A stretch of 64,000 nt of DNA from Dyadobacter fermentans DSM 18053 (GTDB lineage Bacteria; Bacteroidota; Bacteroidia; Cytophagales; Spirosomataceae): the NCBI RefSeq assembly GCF_000023125.1, contig NC_013037.1, forward strand, positions 1,550,001 through 1,614,000. The letters run 5' to 3'. The notes beneath the pieces are model-generated. The model was given only the letters and a program-made list of their open reading frames with translations. It was not told the DNA's origin and did not search any database. The position numbers and the translations under genes were made by a program. Shown piece by piece: positions 48,822 through 57,461 of the stretch. Each line of letters starts with the position of its first letter. Position 1 is the first letter of the stretch.

Positions 48822-49651
48822 AAAAATATCAGTATCAAATCATCCGATATCTTCACGACCGTGTCACCGGCGAGTTTATCAACGTTGGCGTGATCGTATA
48901 TTCGCCTGAATACCAACATCTAAACTGCAAGATTATCACCAAATACGGAAGAATTACTTCATTCTTCCCAGGAGCGGACGGAAGGGTGATCCTCAAAACC
49001 CTTCGCCAGTTCGAAAGAGAAATCACAAAAGCAAAGCAGCTATTCTCGGAACTCCTTCCCTTCCCCGAGGACTTGGTAGAACTCACTCAAAAAATCCTAC
49101 CGGACGATGACAGCTCATTGATTTTGACAGAGGTAAAAAAAGGAATCGACCTGGATTTCAACAAAACCCTCGCCGACCTCTATCGTCTATTGGTAACCAA
49201 ATGGCAAAGTGACGATGACGAATCCGCAACCAGCGACGCCGACGTTTGGAAGAAAAAGTATAAAAAGTATTTTGACGAATATGGAATAACCGCCAAGCTG
49301 ACTAACCACGAAGTGGAGACTAAATACGACAGTTTCCAGTTTGACAAAGCTTGGAAAAATGAAATTTGGCATTGCTATCTGCCGGTTTCATTCGACTTGC
49401 AAAATGTGGAGAATATCAGGAGTAAGGTTTACAAATGGGCGGGAAAGCTTGCGGAATTAGCCACATCGAGTGAGAGTATTGATCTTACTTTGCTAACCTC
49501 AGTTCCTAGACGGCATTTAGAGTTGAATAGCTTTATTCAGGAAAAACTGACTTTGAAGTCGGCTGAGATTAATGTTAGGTTAGTTTCTGAGACGGAGGCT
49601 GAGAGTTTTGCAAGGAGGTTGATTAGGGAGATGGACGAGCATAATGAGTAA
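48818..49651 (+). CDS. DUF3037 protein paired with HipA-like kinase
   Basis: 277 residues. The opening Y-Q-I-I-R-Y-L-H-D-R-V-T-G-E-F-I-N-V-G-V-I-V-Y is the DUF3037 signature. A helical mid-section (~80-160) and a C-terminal beta/alpha part (H-C-Y-L-P-V-S-F-D-L) follow. DUF3037 genes are repeatedly found coupled to HipA_2 kinases; whether the protein is antitoxin, substrate or scaffold is not established. Codon use is AT-rich, like the neighbouring CBASS genes. Confidence 0.85.
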   Translation: MKKYQYQIIRYLHDRVTGEFINVGVIVYSPEYQHLNCKIITKYGRITSFFPGADGRVILKTLRQFEREITKAKQLFSELLPFPEDLVELTQKILPDDDSSLILTEVKKGIDLDFNKTLADLYRLLVTKWQSDDDESATSDADVWKKKYKKYFDEYGITAKLTNHEVETKYDSFQFDKAWKNEIWHCYLPVSFDLQNVENIRSKVYKWAGKLAELATSSESIDLTLLTSVPRRHLELNSFIQEKLTLKSAEINVRLVSETEAESFARRLIREMDEHNE

Positions 49652-50371
49652 GGTAGATTTCCCCACTGTGTGCGCAGAAGTTCTATGAGGCTACGCTTAC
49701 TTAAATAGGGCTTAGGACTTGTCGCGAATGCTCAATGACGTGAAAATGTCAGAGCACAGTTACAAAATGTCAGCTCGATACTGTCAGTATCAATTTGTAG
49801 AAATACTTCAATGCTTTAAAATATCAGACTTGCATTAATACGCTTGCCGAGATAGCCGTTTTACGTCATCATTTCCAAAATCGAATCTCACCTAAGCGTT
49901 TCAGTCGTCATCAGTGAATTTCTTGCATCTCATCGGTAGCCAGAATATCGACTAAGTTCGTGGCTATTTTTCGAATATAAAAGATCGCGCATCGAAGATG
50001 TTCTATTTGCCCTTATGGCCAGATACTAGAATAATATTTGCTTAAACCAATACAACCCAACTTTTTCTTCTGACATTATGTCACCACTCGGATGTGGCAC
50101 GGTAATATACGTAACCTCCTCAGGATCTTGAATGAAAAAATCGCAATCAGACAAAGTGGGGACTTTAAAAGTTGCGATTTCCAATTGAGATTGGTCAAGT
50201 TGGCACTTGCCCAAAGATTAGGCCCGGAGGATTGAGCACAGTTAAAACGGACTGCAAAAGTATAGTTGCTTCGCCAAAATCCAAACGGGTTTCTTCATTT
50301 TCCCTTCGCTCGGCTAAATGGTGTCCTACTCCGTAACCAGATCGGAACACCAATAACTAACAAACAAGAAA
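49652..50371. other. AT-rich gap before the CBASS operon
   Basis: 720 bp without a convincing gene. A cluster of TGTCAG-type motifs lies at 49743-49827 (see findings). A 62-codon minus-strand frame with a TTG start at 50214 has no recognisable homology. The promoter of the CBASS operon should be within the last ~150 bp, but no strong -33/-7 match was seen. Confidence 0.5.
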
Positions 50372-51430
50372 ATGAATTCAAATTACAAATCGCTCACTGA
50401 GCAAATGCAGCGTCGTCTCAATCCTGAGAATTTAGCTTTTAAGGAACCTTTTCGCGAAGAGCTCCGATCTCTTCAATATCAGGATGCTTTATTGTTTATC
50501 CGATTTGCTATGAAAGGTGTAGAACCGGAATACACTAGCAAAAGCATCGAAGCAGGAAATCGTGCTAAAAAACACCTTGAAGCGGAGCTTATGAGTGTGG
50601 ACTATCGCTTTCAGGGCTCAGTTATGACCAACACACACATCCGAGGTTATAGTGACATTGACTTACTTTGCCTGTCCTCCAAATTTTACAATTGGGATAG
50701 CTATAATGTAGACCGATATCTAAACGAAGATTCATTTCGACAACAATTGACGGAGCTACAAATTAGAAAACTCAATGCCGAAAAAAACAAGAGTAGTTAC
50801 CAAGGGGATTCAAACAATGACCTAAGAACTATCCGGCTAACATCCGAACGCATAATGACTTCGAAGTACACCGAATGCGACACATCAAAACCTAAGTCAA
50901 TAAAGATCAGGAATAAGGACCTTCATCGTGATGTCGATATAGTCACAGCTGCTTGGTATAATGACCTCCGGACGATCTTAAGAGATGACAAGGAAAACCG
51001 CGGAGTTAAAGTGTATGATAAAGACGCAAATGCAACTGGATCAGCTGACTTCCCATTCATAAGCATTGCACGCATTAATCAACGGAGCAGCGACACGAAT
51101 GGAAGATTGAAAAAGATGATTCGATTTTTGAAGAATGTTAAATCGTTTTCGGATTTGGAAATCAACCTGAGTAGTTTCGACATAAACGCCTTATGCTTCG
51201 ATATCGATACTTCGGATTATTGGTCTGCAACATATATCGAGCTTGTTACGGTGCTGCACAGGCAATTAACTAGAATAGTTAATGACAGCGCCCATGCTGA
51301 TAGCATAGTTTCAGTAGATGAGAGAGAATACATTTTCCGAGGCAAGCCTCAAAAAGTTGATGGAATACGTCGACTTTTAGGAGAAGTCAGTCAAGTTCTT
51401 CGTGACATGCCTAAACCACTTTACTCATGA
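50372..51430 (+). CDS. CBASS CD-NTase cyclic-oligonucleotide synthase
   Basis: 352 residues. The nucleotidyltransferase core shows G82-S83 in F-Q-G-S-V, the metal-binding pair D95-x-D97 in Y-S-D-I-D-L-L-C-L and the third acid in R-D-V-D-I-V (D189). This is the DncV/cGAS-like layout, with a C-terminal helical domain after ~200. On infection such enzymes make cyclic di- or oligonucleotides. The effector gene overlaps by four bases (ATGA) and encodes a TIR-STING protein, so the expected product is a cyclic dinucleotide, most likely c-di-GMP as for the STING systems studied (inference). Confidence 0.9.
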   Translation: MNSNYKSLTEQMQRRLNPENLAFKEPFREELRSLQYQDALLFIRFAMKGVEPEYTSKSIEAGNRAKKHLEAELMSVDYRFQGSVMTNTHIRGYSDIDLLCLSSKFYNWDSYNVDRYLNEDSFRQQLTELQIRKLNAEKNKSSYQGDSNNDLRTIRLTSERIMTSKYTECDTSKPKSIKIRNKDLHRDVDIVTAAWYNDLRTILRDDKENRGVKVYDKDANATGSADFPFISIARINQRSSDTNGRLKKMIRFLKNVKSFSDLEINLSSFDINALCFDIDTSDYWSATYIELVTVLHRQLTRIVNDSAHADSIVSVDEREYIFRGKPQKVDGIRRLLGEVSQVLRDMPKPLYS

Positions 51431-52347
51431 AACCGAGAGTTTTCATTGGAAGCTCGCGGGAAGGACTCCCAAAAGCAAAACTTCTAAAAGGCTATCTTAG
51501 CGGTGTTGCCGATTGTCAGATATGGAATGAAGATTTTTTCGAAAACAACAAAAGCTCATTTGAATCTTTGAGCCAGAGTTCTACCCTATTCGACTTCGCA
51601 ATCTTACTTGCGTCGGCAGATGATGTCGTGTTAAAGAGAGACAACTTGGAAATATCCGCTCGTGATAATGTGCTCTTCGAATTTGGTCTCTATGTAGGCA
51701 GACTTGGCCGAAACAGGGCATTTTTTGTAAAGGAAAAAGGCTTGAATTTGCCAAGCGACCTTTATGGCATCACATTATCAGAATTTGACTTCGGTTCTAA
51801 TTTTGAAGACGTAAGTAATGGGATTGGAAAACGCATTGTAGATCTGTGGCAAACTTTTGAGCTCGGGCTTGCTCCATCAACAATCCTAGCTCTGGGATAT
51901 TTTGACAATTTTGTCTTACCTGTTTCAAGAGAATTAATGCAATCCGAGAAACGAAGCGTAGAAGGGCTAAATTTCGCAGACTTTACCTTGAATATCGTCA
52001 TACCGGATGAACTGCCTAATAATTTCCAGGACGAAGTGATTGCGTATCTTGGCACGCATAATTTGAAAGAAATGAAGGTTGAAACGGTGACTCGTAAGTT
52101 TAATTTTTATCTCGACTATGATTATGCAAATCAAGAGTCTCTGAATCTCTATGATCTACCCACAACTCTTGGGGCATTGAAGCGAGCAATTGAAATGGCG
52201 GTCCCGAATAGTTATTATGGTGAAAGTGAGAGGGAAAGAGTTTTTAAAAAGAAGGAAATGAATAACTTTTGCCGTGCATTAACTTACCTCGTGGGGAACA
52301 ACTCAATAACAAAGAAGAAGGTAAAAATTACGATGGTTGATGTATAG
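51427..52347 (+). CDS. cap12: TIR-STING CBASS effector (Cap12-type)
   Basis: 306 residues in two domains. N-terminal TIR-like domain (1-140): R-V-F-I-G-S-S-R-E-G-L at 4-14, D-F-A-I-L-L at 56-61 and R-D-N-V-L-F-E-F-G-L at 79-88, with the probable NAD+-cleaving Glu at 85. C-terminal STING domain (~146-306): L-G-L-A-P-S-T-I-L-A-L-G-Y-F at 146-159, I-V-I-P-D-E-L at 190-196, T-R-K-F-N-F at 222-227 (lid strand with R223) and D-L-P-T-T-L at 243-248, where the Asp and Thr correspond to residues that read the guanine base in bacterial STING. On ligand binding it should oligomerise and degrade NAD+, aborting infection. Confidence 0.9.
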   Translation: MKPRVFIGSSREGLPKAKLLKGYLSGVADCQIWNEDFFENNKSSFESLSQSSTLFDFAILLASADDVVLKRDNLEISARDNVLFEFGLYVGRLGRNRAFFVKEKGLNLPSDLYGITLSEFDFGSNFEDVSNGIGKRIVDLWQTFELGLAPSTILALGYFDNFVLPVSRELMQSEKRSVEGLNFADFTLNIVIPDELPNNFQDEVIAYLGTHNLKEMKVETVTRKFNFYLDYDYANQESLNLYDLPTTLGALKRAIEMAVPNSYYGESERERVFKKKEMNNFCRALTYLVGNNSITKKKVKITMVDV

Positions 52348-52384
52348 TTGAGCTCCTTAGTCCAAATCAGTAGCGGAACACAAA

Positions 52385-52418
52385 TGGGTAGCACATCATG
52401 AGATATATGTGCTACCCA
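52385..52418. other. Hairpin after the CBASS operon
   Basis: A perfect 12-bp stem, TGGGTAGCACAT (52385-52396) with ATGTGCTACCCA (52407-52418), loop of 10. No T tract follows on either strand, so it is not a standard intrinsic terminator. It lies 38 bp after the stop, at the junction with the ordinary chromosome genes. Confidence 0.7.
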
Positions 52419-52482
52419 AAAATCCGCTGGGCTAAAACAAGAAGGAAGCAGGTCATCCGCCTCAATCTTTAACTTCTACAAT

Positions 52483-54738
52483 TCAATCCAAGCTCCCCAC
52501 CCCCGTCGCCCGCTCAACCTCCCCCACAAACCCCTCCAAAACCCCCGTCACCCGCAATATCCCCTCCTGAGCCTCCTTCCAATCCCTCTGTTCAATCGCC
52601 TCCCGGATCATCGGCAAAGTCTTCACCCCATACCCCGTATAAAATCCCGGCGCATAAATCTGATGCCGGTACCACGGCCGGCGCGGCAAGCCATCGGCAT
52701 GGATCAGCTTCCTTTCGGTTTTATATAAAATCTCGTTCAGCTCCTTCAACTTGTCCGCAGGCAAGAAAGCAAACTTCGAAGACGAAGCGGAAAATGCTTT
52801 CGCGGTGTTTTCCAATGCTACCAATGCATTATCCAGCGGCGCGAAGTTCAAATAGGGAGCCACCGACAATACAGCAGGCTTCACAAACGGGTCTTTCGGG
52901 TCGGAAGCGGCTTCGAAGCGGCCTTCGCCGACCGCTTTGTTGTGCTCCTCCGCTTTGGTGCGCGTGGCTTCAAGTTCCTTTTTTACTTCCGAAGCGTAGA
53001 GCTGCACCGTGTTGGCGAAGTTACTGAAATCGAACGGCAGCACATCGGCATTGGCAAAGCGCAGCACGGAGCGGCCCAGGGTTTTGGCAAGCGTGACGCC
53101 GTAGGCAAAGTCGCCGTCCTTGGAGCGGGTGTAATGGTCGTAAGAGTCGAAAATCGAGTGGTAGTCGCCGCCGGCATCTTCGCCGCCGTAGCCGACGTTG
53201 AGGGAGGCGATGCCGAGGTGCTGGATGAACGGCGTATAGTCTGAACCGGAACCCAACGCGCCAATGCGCAGGTCGGCGCGGGTGCGCGCTTCCTGTTTAG
53301 CAACCGGCGAGCCGTTCAGGATCGTGCGCGAACGCAGGCGGTCGATTACGCTCGTGCCCTTTTCGGGGTCGGTCACGTCGCGGCCTACCTGGTTGATGAA
53401 TTTTTCGAGCGTGTGCGAGCCGCCCGCGCTCAGGTATCCGCGACCGTTTCCGTCCGAATTGAGGTATACAACGGCCTTTTCCCGCAAAACAGACTGGTAT
53501 TTTTCCACCCATTCCGTCGAGCCGAGCAGGCCGGGCTCCTCACCGTCCCACCAGCAGTAGACGATGGTGCGTTTGGGTTTCCAGCCCGTTTTGACGAGTT
53601 CGCCCAAGGCGCGCGCTTCTTCCAGCTCGGCCACCGCCCCGCTCACCGGGTCGGCCGCGCCGAACACCCAGGCGTCGTGGTGGTTCCCGCGGATCACCCA
53701 TTGATCGGGGAACTCGCTGCCTTTCAGCGTCGCGATCACATTGTAGCAAGGCACGATATCGAAATTGAATTCCAACTTCAAATGCACCTTCGCCGGGCCG
53801 GGGCCGACGTGGTAGGTGATCGGCAATGCGCCACGCCAGGTCGCAGGGGCAATTTGTCCGCCCAATGCTTTGAGCAGCGGCAACGCATCGCCGTACGAAA
53901 TCGGCAGCACCGGAATCTTCATCATCGCCGGGGCCTCCTCCACCGACAGCCTCTTATGCGTCGCGTCGGCCACGAACCCATTCGTCAGCGGATCGCCCGG
54001 CGCGAGCGGCAAATCCACCACGGAGCCACGCTGCACACCCGACTCGTTTTTAAATGCCCCTTTGGGATATACGTCGCCCTGGAAATAGCCGTCCTCCTTC
54101 GGATCGGAATAGATAATACAGCCGATCGCGCCCTGCTCGTACGCGACTTTCGGCTTGATGCCCCGCCAGGAGCCGCCGTATTTCGCAATCACGATCTTGC
54201 CTTTCACATCCACGCCCAGCTTCGCCAGTTCCTCATAATCGTCGGGCACGCCGTAGTTCACAAAAACCAGCTCCGCCGTCACGTCCCCATTGGCCGAAAA
54301 CGCGTGGTATGGCGGCAGCACATCCTTCGTCTGTGCGGATGTTGCGTCCTCTTTCAATGGCTTTTCGGTTAATGAGGCCTTGAATTTCGTGGGCTCGGTC
54401 AGTTCCAGAATGCGCACCTTGGGCGTCGGGAAAAGCACATGCACGGTATCCAGCCGTGCCTCAAAACCCCAGGAAGCGAGCTTATCGCGGAGGAAAAGTG
54501 CATTATTGATGCCATACGGCGAGCCGAGCTGGTGCGGGAAAGCAGTCATGCGTTTCATCCAGTCGCGCAGGTTACCCGCTTGCAGTTGCTTGTCGAAGGT
54601 TGCTTCGAGGGCGAGTTGCTTTTTCGCTGCTTCGGTGCCGAAGCCCTGCAGTGATGGCTGTTGCTGCGCTAGTGCTGAGGCTGCGGCCAGGCCGGTTATG
54701 AGTATGGAAGTGAATGTGCTTTTGAAAAGGTGTCGCAT
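52483..54738 (-). CDS. M28 peptidase (glutamate carboxypeptidase II-like)
   Basis: 751 residues with a signal peptide (A-S-A-L-A-Q near 25). A PA domain lies at ~110-300 (G-K-I-V-I-A-K-Y-G-G, G-A-I-G-C-I-I-Y-S-D-P). The di-zinc M28 domain has R-G-N-H-H-D-A-W near 350, W-W-D-G-E-E-P-G-L near 398 and Y-H-S-I-F-D-S near 530. A C-terminal helical dimerisation domain of transferrin-receptor type completes it. The layout is that of glutamate carboxypeptidase II. It should act as an exported aminopeptidase or carboxypeptidase on short peptides. Confidence 0.93.
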   Translation of the reverse strand: MRHLFKSTFTSILITGLAAASALAQQQPSLQGFGTEAAKKQLALEATFDKQLQAGNLRDWMKRMTAFPHQLGSPYGINNALFLRDKLASWGFEARLDTVHVLFPTPKVRILELTEPTKFKASLTEKPLKEDATSAQTKDVLPPYHAFSANGDVTAELVFVNYGVPDDYEELAKLGVDVKGKIVIAKYGGSWRGIKPKVAYEQGAIGCIIYSDPKEDGYFQGDVYPKGAFKNESGVQRGSVVDLPLAPGDPLTNGFVADATHKRLSVEEAPAMMKIPVLPISYGDALPLLKALGGQIAPATWRGALPITYHVGPGPAKVHLKLEFNFDIVPCYNVIATLKGSEFPDQWVIRGNHHDAWVFGAADPVSGAVAELEEARALGELVKTGWKPKRTIVYCWWDGEEPGLLGSTEWVEKYQSVLREKAVVYLNSDGNGRGYLSAGGSHTLEKFINQVGRDVTDPEKGTSVIDRLRSRTILNGSPVAKQEARTRADLRIGALGSGSDYTPFIQHLGIASLNVGYGGEDAGGDYHSIFDSYDHYTRSKDGDFAYGVTLAKTLGRSVLRFANADVLPFDFSNFANTVQLYASEVKKELEATRTKAEEHNKAVGEGRFEAASDPKDPFVKPAVLSVAPYLNFAPLDNALVALENTAKAFSASSSKFAFLPADKLKELNEILYKTERKLIHADGLPRRPWYRHQIYAPGFYTGYGVKTLPMIREAIEQRDWKEAQEGILRVTGVLEGFVGEVERATGVGSLD

Positions 54739-54873
54739 GCGAATAGAGTGAAACGGGTTTGGTAATATTTAAATATAGCGAATGCACCGAAAATGCGGGC
54801 TTTTCGACCGCCGAAATTACCACCGGTTGCAAATGCCGTAAGAATGCCGCTATCATTCCCGCTCGTGAATGGT

Positions 54874-54881
54874 TAAATTTG
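54874..54881 (+). promoter_or_regulatory. Candidate -7 box of the HTH-membrane gene
   Basis: TAAATTTG, a match to TAnnTTTG, 17 bp before the ATG at 54899. No clear TTG -33 element at the right distance. Confidence 0.45.
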
Positions 54882-54898
54882 GGTAAAACAACTTCAAT

Positions 54899-55468
54899 AT
54901 GAGCAAGCTAAGCATCTCGGAACAAATCAAAACCCTGCGCCGCGCGAAGGGACTTTCGCAGGAAAACCTGGCCGAAAGCGCCCGCATCAACCTGCGCACA
55001 TTGCAACGCATCGAAGCCGGCGACACCATCCCGCGCGGCGAAACGCTCCGCCTCCTCGCCCAGGTGCTCGACGTGCGTGTTGAAAGCCTCACACCTACCC
55101 TCGCAGAGGACACCGCCTTTCTCAAACTCCTGAACCTCTCCGCATTGGCATTCTGGATCTTTCCGTTCGGTAATGTAATTGTACCGCTCGTACTTTGGAT
55201 CAATAAACGCAACGAGGTCGCCGGAGTGATGGGCCTCGGCAAGAGAATCCTGAATTTTCAGATCACGTGGTCGATACTCGTGTACGGATTTACGACGGTT
55301 ACCATCATCGGCCTCATGTCCGGACAATTCTTCTTCCACCCTTTCCTAATGGTCGGTTTCTGCTTTCTAATGGCGTTCCTGAACACCGCGGTGATCCTCA
55401 CAACCCATTTCCGGATCGTGAAGGGCGAAGGGGATTATTACGGGATAGGGCTGCGGATCATTCAATGA
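54899..55468 (+). CDS. XRE HTH protein with DUF4870-like membrane domain
   Basis: 189 residues. Residues 8-65 form a Cro/CI HTH (L-R-R-A-K-G-L-S-Q-E-N-L-A, L-R-T-L-Q-R-I-E-A-G). Three to four membrane helices follow (A-L-A-F-W-I-F-P-F-G-N-V-I-V-P-L-V-L-W; I-T-W-S-I-L-V-Y-G-F; F-L-M-V-G-F-C-F-L-M-A-F) in the DUF4870 pattern, with P-L-V-L-W-I-N-K-R. It is a membrane-tethered regulator of unknown signal. It overlaps the end of the PrnB-like gene on the other strand by 11 bp. Confidence 0.85.
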   Translation: MSKLSISEQIKTLRRAKGLSQENLAESARINLRTLQRIEAGDTIPRGETLRLLAQVLDVRVESLTPTLAEDTAFLKLLNLSALAFWIFPFGNVIVPLVLWINKRNEVAGVMGLGKRILNFQITWSILVYGFTTVTIIGLMSGQFFFHPFLMVGFCFLMAFLNTAVILTTHFRIVKGEGDYYGIGLRIIQ

Positions 55469-56096
55469 GATGTTCCCTGCGCGCGTACATGAGCGAAGTC
55501 CCCGATTTCATCTCGTAAAAGGAAATATAGGCATCCAGCTTGTCCGCCTTCTTTTTGGTCAGGCCGACGATATGGGACAAAATATCAGGAGAATAGCCTC
55601 CGCTGCCGGTATTCCTATGGTCGCTGTTTTCCGAATCCCTGCCCTCGTGCGCATACGCTTCCTCCGCGACTTTCCTATGCGGCATCCGAAATCGTTTCAG
55701 CTGCTGGAAGCATTGCCGGAGCGCACGGAGGGATGCCAGCACGGATAGGTCAAAATCGCGGCGATCGTTGATGATCGCGCGGAAGGATTTACCTAGCAAG
55801 CTGTCACGTTTTTGGTATTTCAAATAAATTTCCCGCATTTCGGGATGAACATAAGGCAGGTAAGTTTCCTTGAAAACGCGGTAATCCTCGTCGGCACAGT
55901 CGCAACTCCAAAGCAACTGATCGAACACAAACATAGGCATTTCCACCGCCCCCGGGCCGAGGTATTCACGCCCGCCGATCTGCACCGGATCGAAATACAG
56001 GCGGAGTTCCGATGCAAAATAGGACAACGACACATTCCGCCGCGCCAGCACCATTCCGTCGACCACCTGCTGAAAATGGCCCGTCACTTTTCGCAA
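55458..56096 (-). pseudogene. PrnB-family protein, C-terminal half after frameshift
   Basis: Continuation of the gene at 56084-56635 in the -1 frame; the apparent TTG start at 56096 is probably not a real start. It carries the second conserved half of the PrnB/DUF1864 family: G-G-R-E-Y-L-G-P-G-A-V-E-M-P near 41-54, F-D-Q-L-L-W-S-C-D near 58 and Y-L-P-Y-V-H-P-E-M-R near 77. The halves overlap by 13 bp at C-G-A-A-A-A-G. PrnB proteins have an IDO-like haem dioxygenase fold and rearrange tryptophan derivatives in pyrrolnitrin biosynthesis; distant homologues are uncharacterised. Together the halves give about the full family length. Confidence 0.72.
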
Positions 56097-56635
56097 ATCG
56101 TCTTAAAATCAGCGGAGTGCATGGGTGTTTGGTGTAAATCCGCCAGCAATTGAATCGCATTCACCAGCGGCTCCATCGCCGTCACGACACTGTCGATCAG
56201 ACAATGCTCGTCACGCGTGCCCGTATATGTACGCCTGCGATGATCGCCTGGGTTCCAAACCGTATAGTGCAAAAGCGTATCGCGCGGCGGCATCGAAGTC
56301 GTCTCCGATAACACATTCACAACAGCTTCCAGATTACCGATAACAGCACAAGGCTCAATACCATGCCTTTTGATCGAACCCAGAAAGATACCAATATCCC
56401 GAACCGCCGCATGGGCCTGATAGTAGTCAAAATCCCGCGCATCAGCCACCGACGGCATCATATCCCGCGCCAGCGACACGAGCGTATACAAATCCTTATT
56501 GCGGTTCAAATCGGGTATTCTCTTCATCAAATCATCTGCCCCCAGCGGGTCCAGACTTGCAATAATGCTATTTTCATTCTTTCTCCCCTGCCCCGTCCAG
56601 GCACAATGAGCGATCGCTACCATGCATATCTCCAT
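56084..56635 (-). pseudogene. PrnB-family protein, N-terminal half before frameshift
   Basis: 183 residues ending I-C-E-K-stop. L-D-P-L-G-A-D-D-L-M-K-R-I-P-x-L-N near 28, R-D-I-G-I-F-L-G-S-I-K-R-H-G-I-E-P near 80 and P-P-R-D-T-L-L-H-Y-T-V-W-N-P near 117 are the N-terminal blocks of the PrnB/DUF1864 family (about 360 residues in full). One base fewer in an A-run puts a TGA in frame. Either a recent loss of function, a programmed -1 shift at A-A-A-A-G, or a sequencing error in the run. No haloaminopyrrole pathway genes are present nearby, so any role would not be pyrrolnitrin synthesis. Confidence 0.72.
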
Positions 56636-56865
56636 TAAGTTTTAAACTAAACCAGGCCGCCGCCCGTGGAAGCGACCGGTTGGGAGACAGGGAAATTTGT
56701 ACCGCGGTTCAGCGATTCTGGAAAGAAATAATCCTCCGGCCGAAGTCGATGACTCAACGGCTGGATTAATGTCTTTGAATAGATTCAGGAAGGATTTTGC
56801 GTTAAGGTAATGGGGATATTTTCGACATTAGTGTGTGCTTATGGCATTGCGTTTACTGAACTCCC

Positions 56866-57228
56866 TCACAAATGCAACACTACCAAAGCCACAATCGCCG
56901 GCAGCGCCTGCACAAAAAATATCTTCTTACTAGCGGTAACCGCCCCATAAATCCCGGCCACAATCACGCAGGTAAGAAAGAAAACCCCGACGTACAACCG
57001 CCAGTGATGGTCCTCGATCAGCAGCGACCAGATGAGCCCGGCAGCGAGAAAGCCATTATAAAGCCCCTGGTTTGCCGCAAGCGTTTTGGTAGGTTTAAAA
57101 AGCTCCGGTGCGAGTGAGCCTTTGAAGGTCTCCTTCCCCTTGGTTTCCCAGGCGAACATTTCGATGTAGAGAATGTAAAGATGTTCCAGCGCGACGAGGG
57201 CGACGAGGATGGTGGCGAGTGTTTGCAT
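56866..57228 (-). CDS. DUF1304 four-span membrane protein
   Basis: 120 residues with four hydrophobic segments. The conserved blocks are A-L-E-H-L-Y-I-L-Y-I-E-M-F near 14-26, A-A-N-Q-G-L-Y-N-G-F-L-A-A-G near 51 and C-V-I-V-A-G-I-Y-G-A-V-T near 87, all typical of DUF1304. Inner-membrane protein of unknown role. It stands alone; 230 bp upstream of its end and 233 bp after its start carry nothing recognised. Confidence 0.88.
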   Translation of the reverse strand: MQTLATILVALVALEHLYILYIEMFAWETKGKETFKGSLAPELFKPTKTLAANQGLYNGFLAAGLIWSLLIEDHHWRLYVGVFFLTCVIVAGIYGAVTASKKIFFVQALPAIVALVVLHL

Positions 57229-57461
57229 AAATTTTGATTAATGAATGCTGTTTCGATTGGAGATCATGGAAGTTGAAGCAGCAATTTCAGCTTCGAATTT
57301 GGTTCCGTCAATTCAATAGTCGACAACCTGATTAATCGCTTCCAAAGTCTTTTGAATAATCGCCTGTTTTGTCATCGTTTCGCAAGTTGTGTATCCAAAT
57401 ATAGCAATTTCCCTTATCTTGTCACCCACAATTTCCGTCACTTCTATTCACCAGTCAACCC

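Noticed and set aside
50026..50214. 62-codon minus-strand open frame
   Set aside because: TTG start, no recognisable domain, no ribosome-binding site, and it lies in an AT-rich gap where chance frames are expected.
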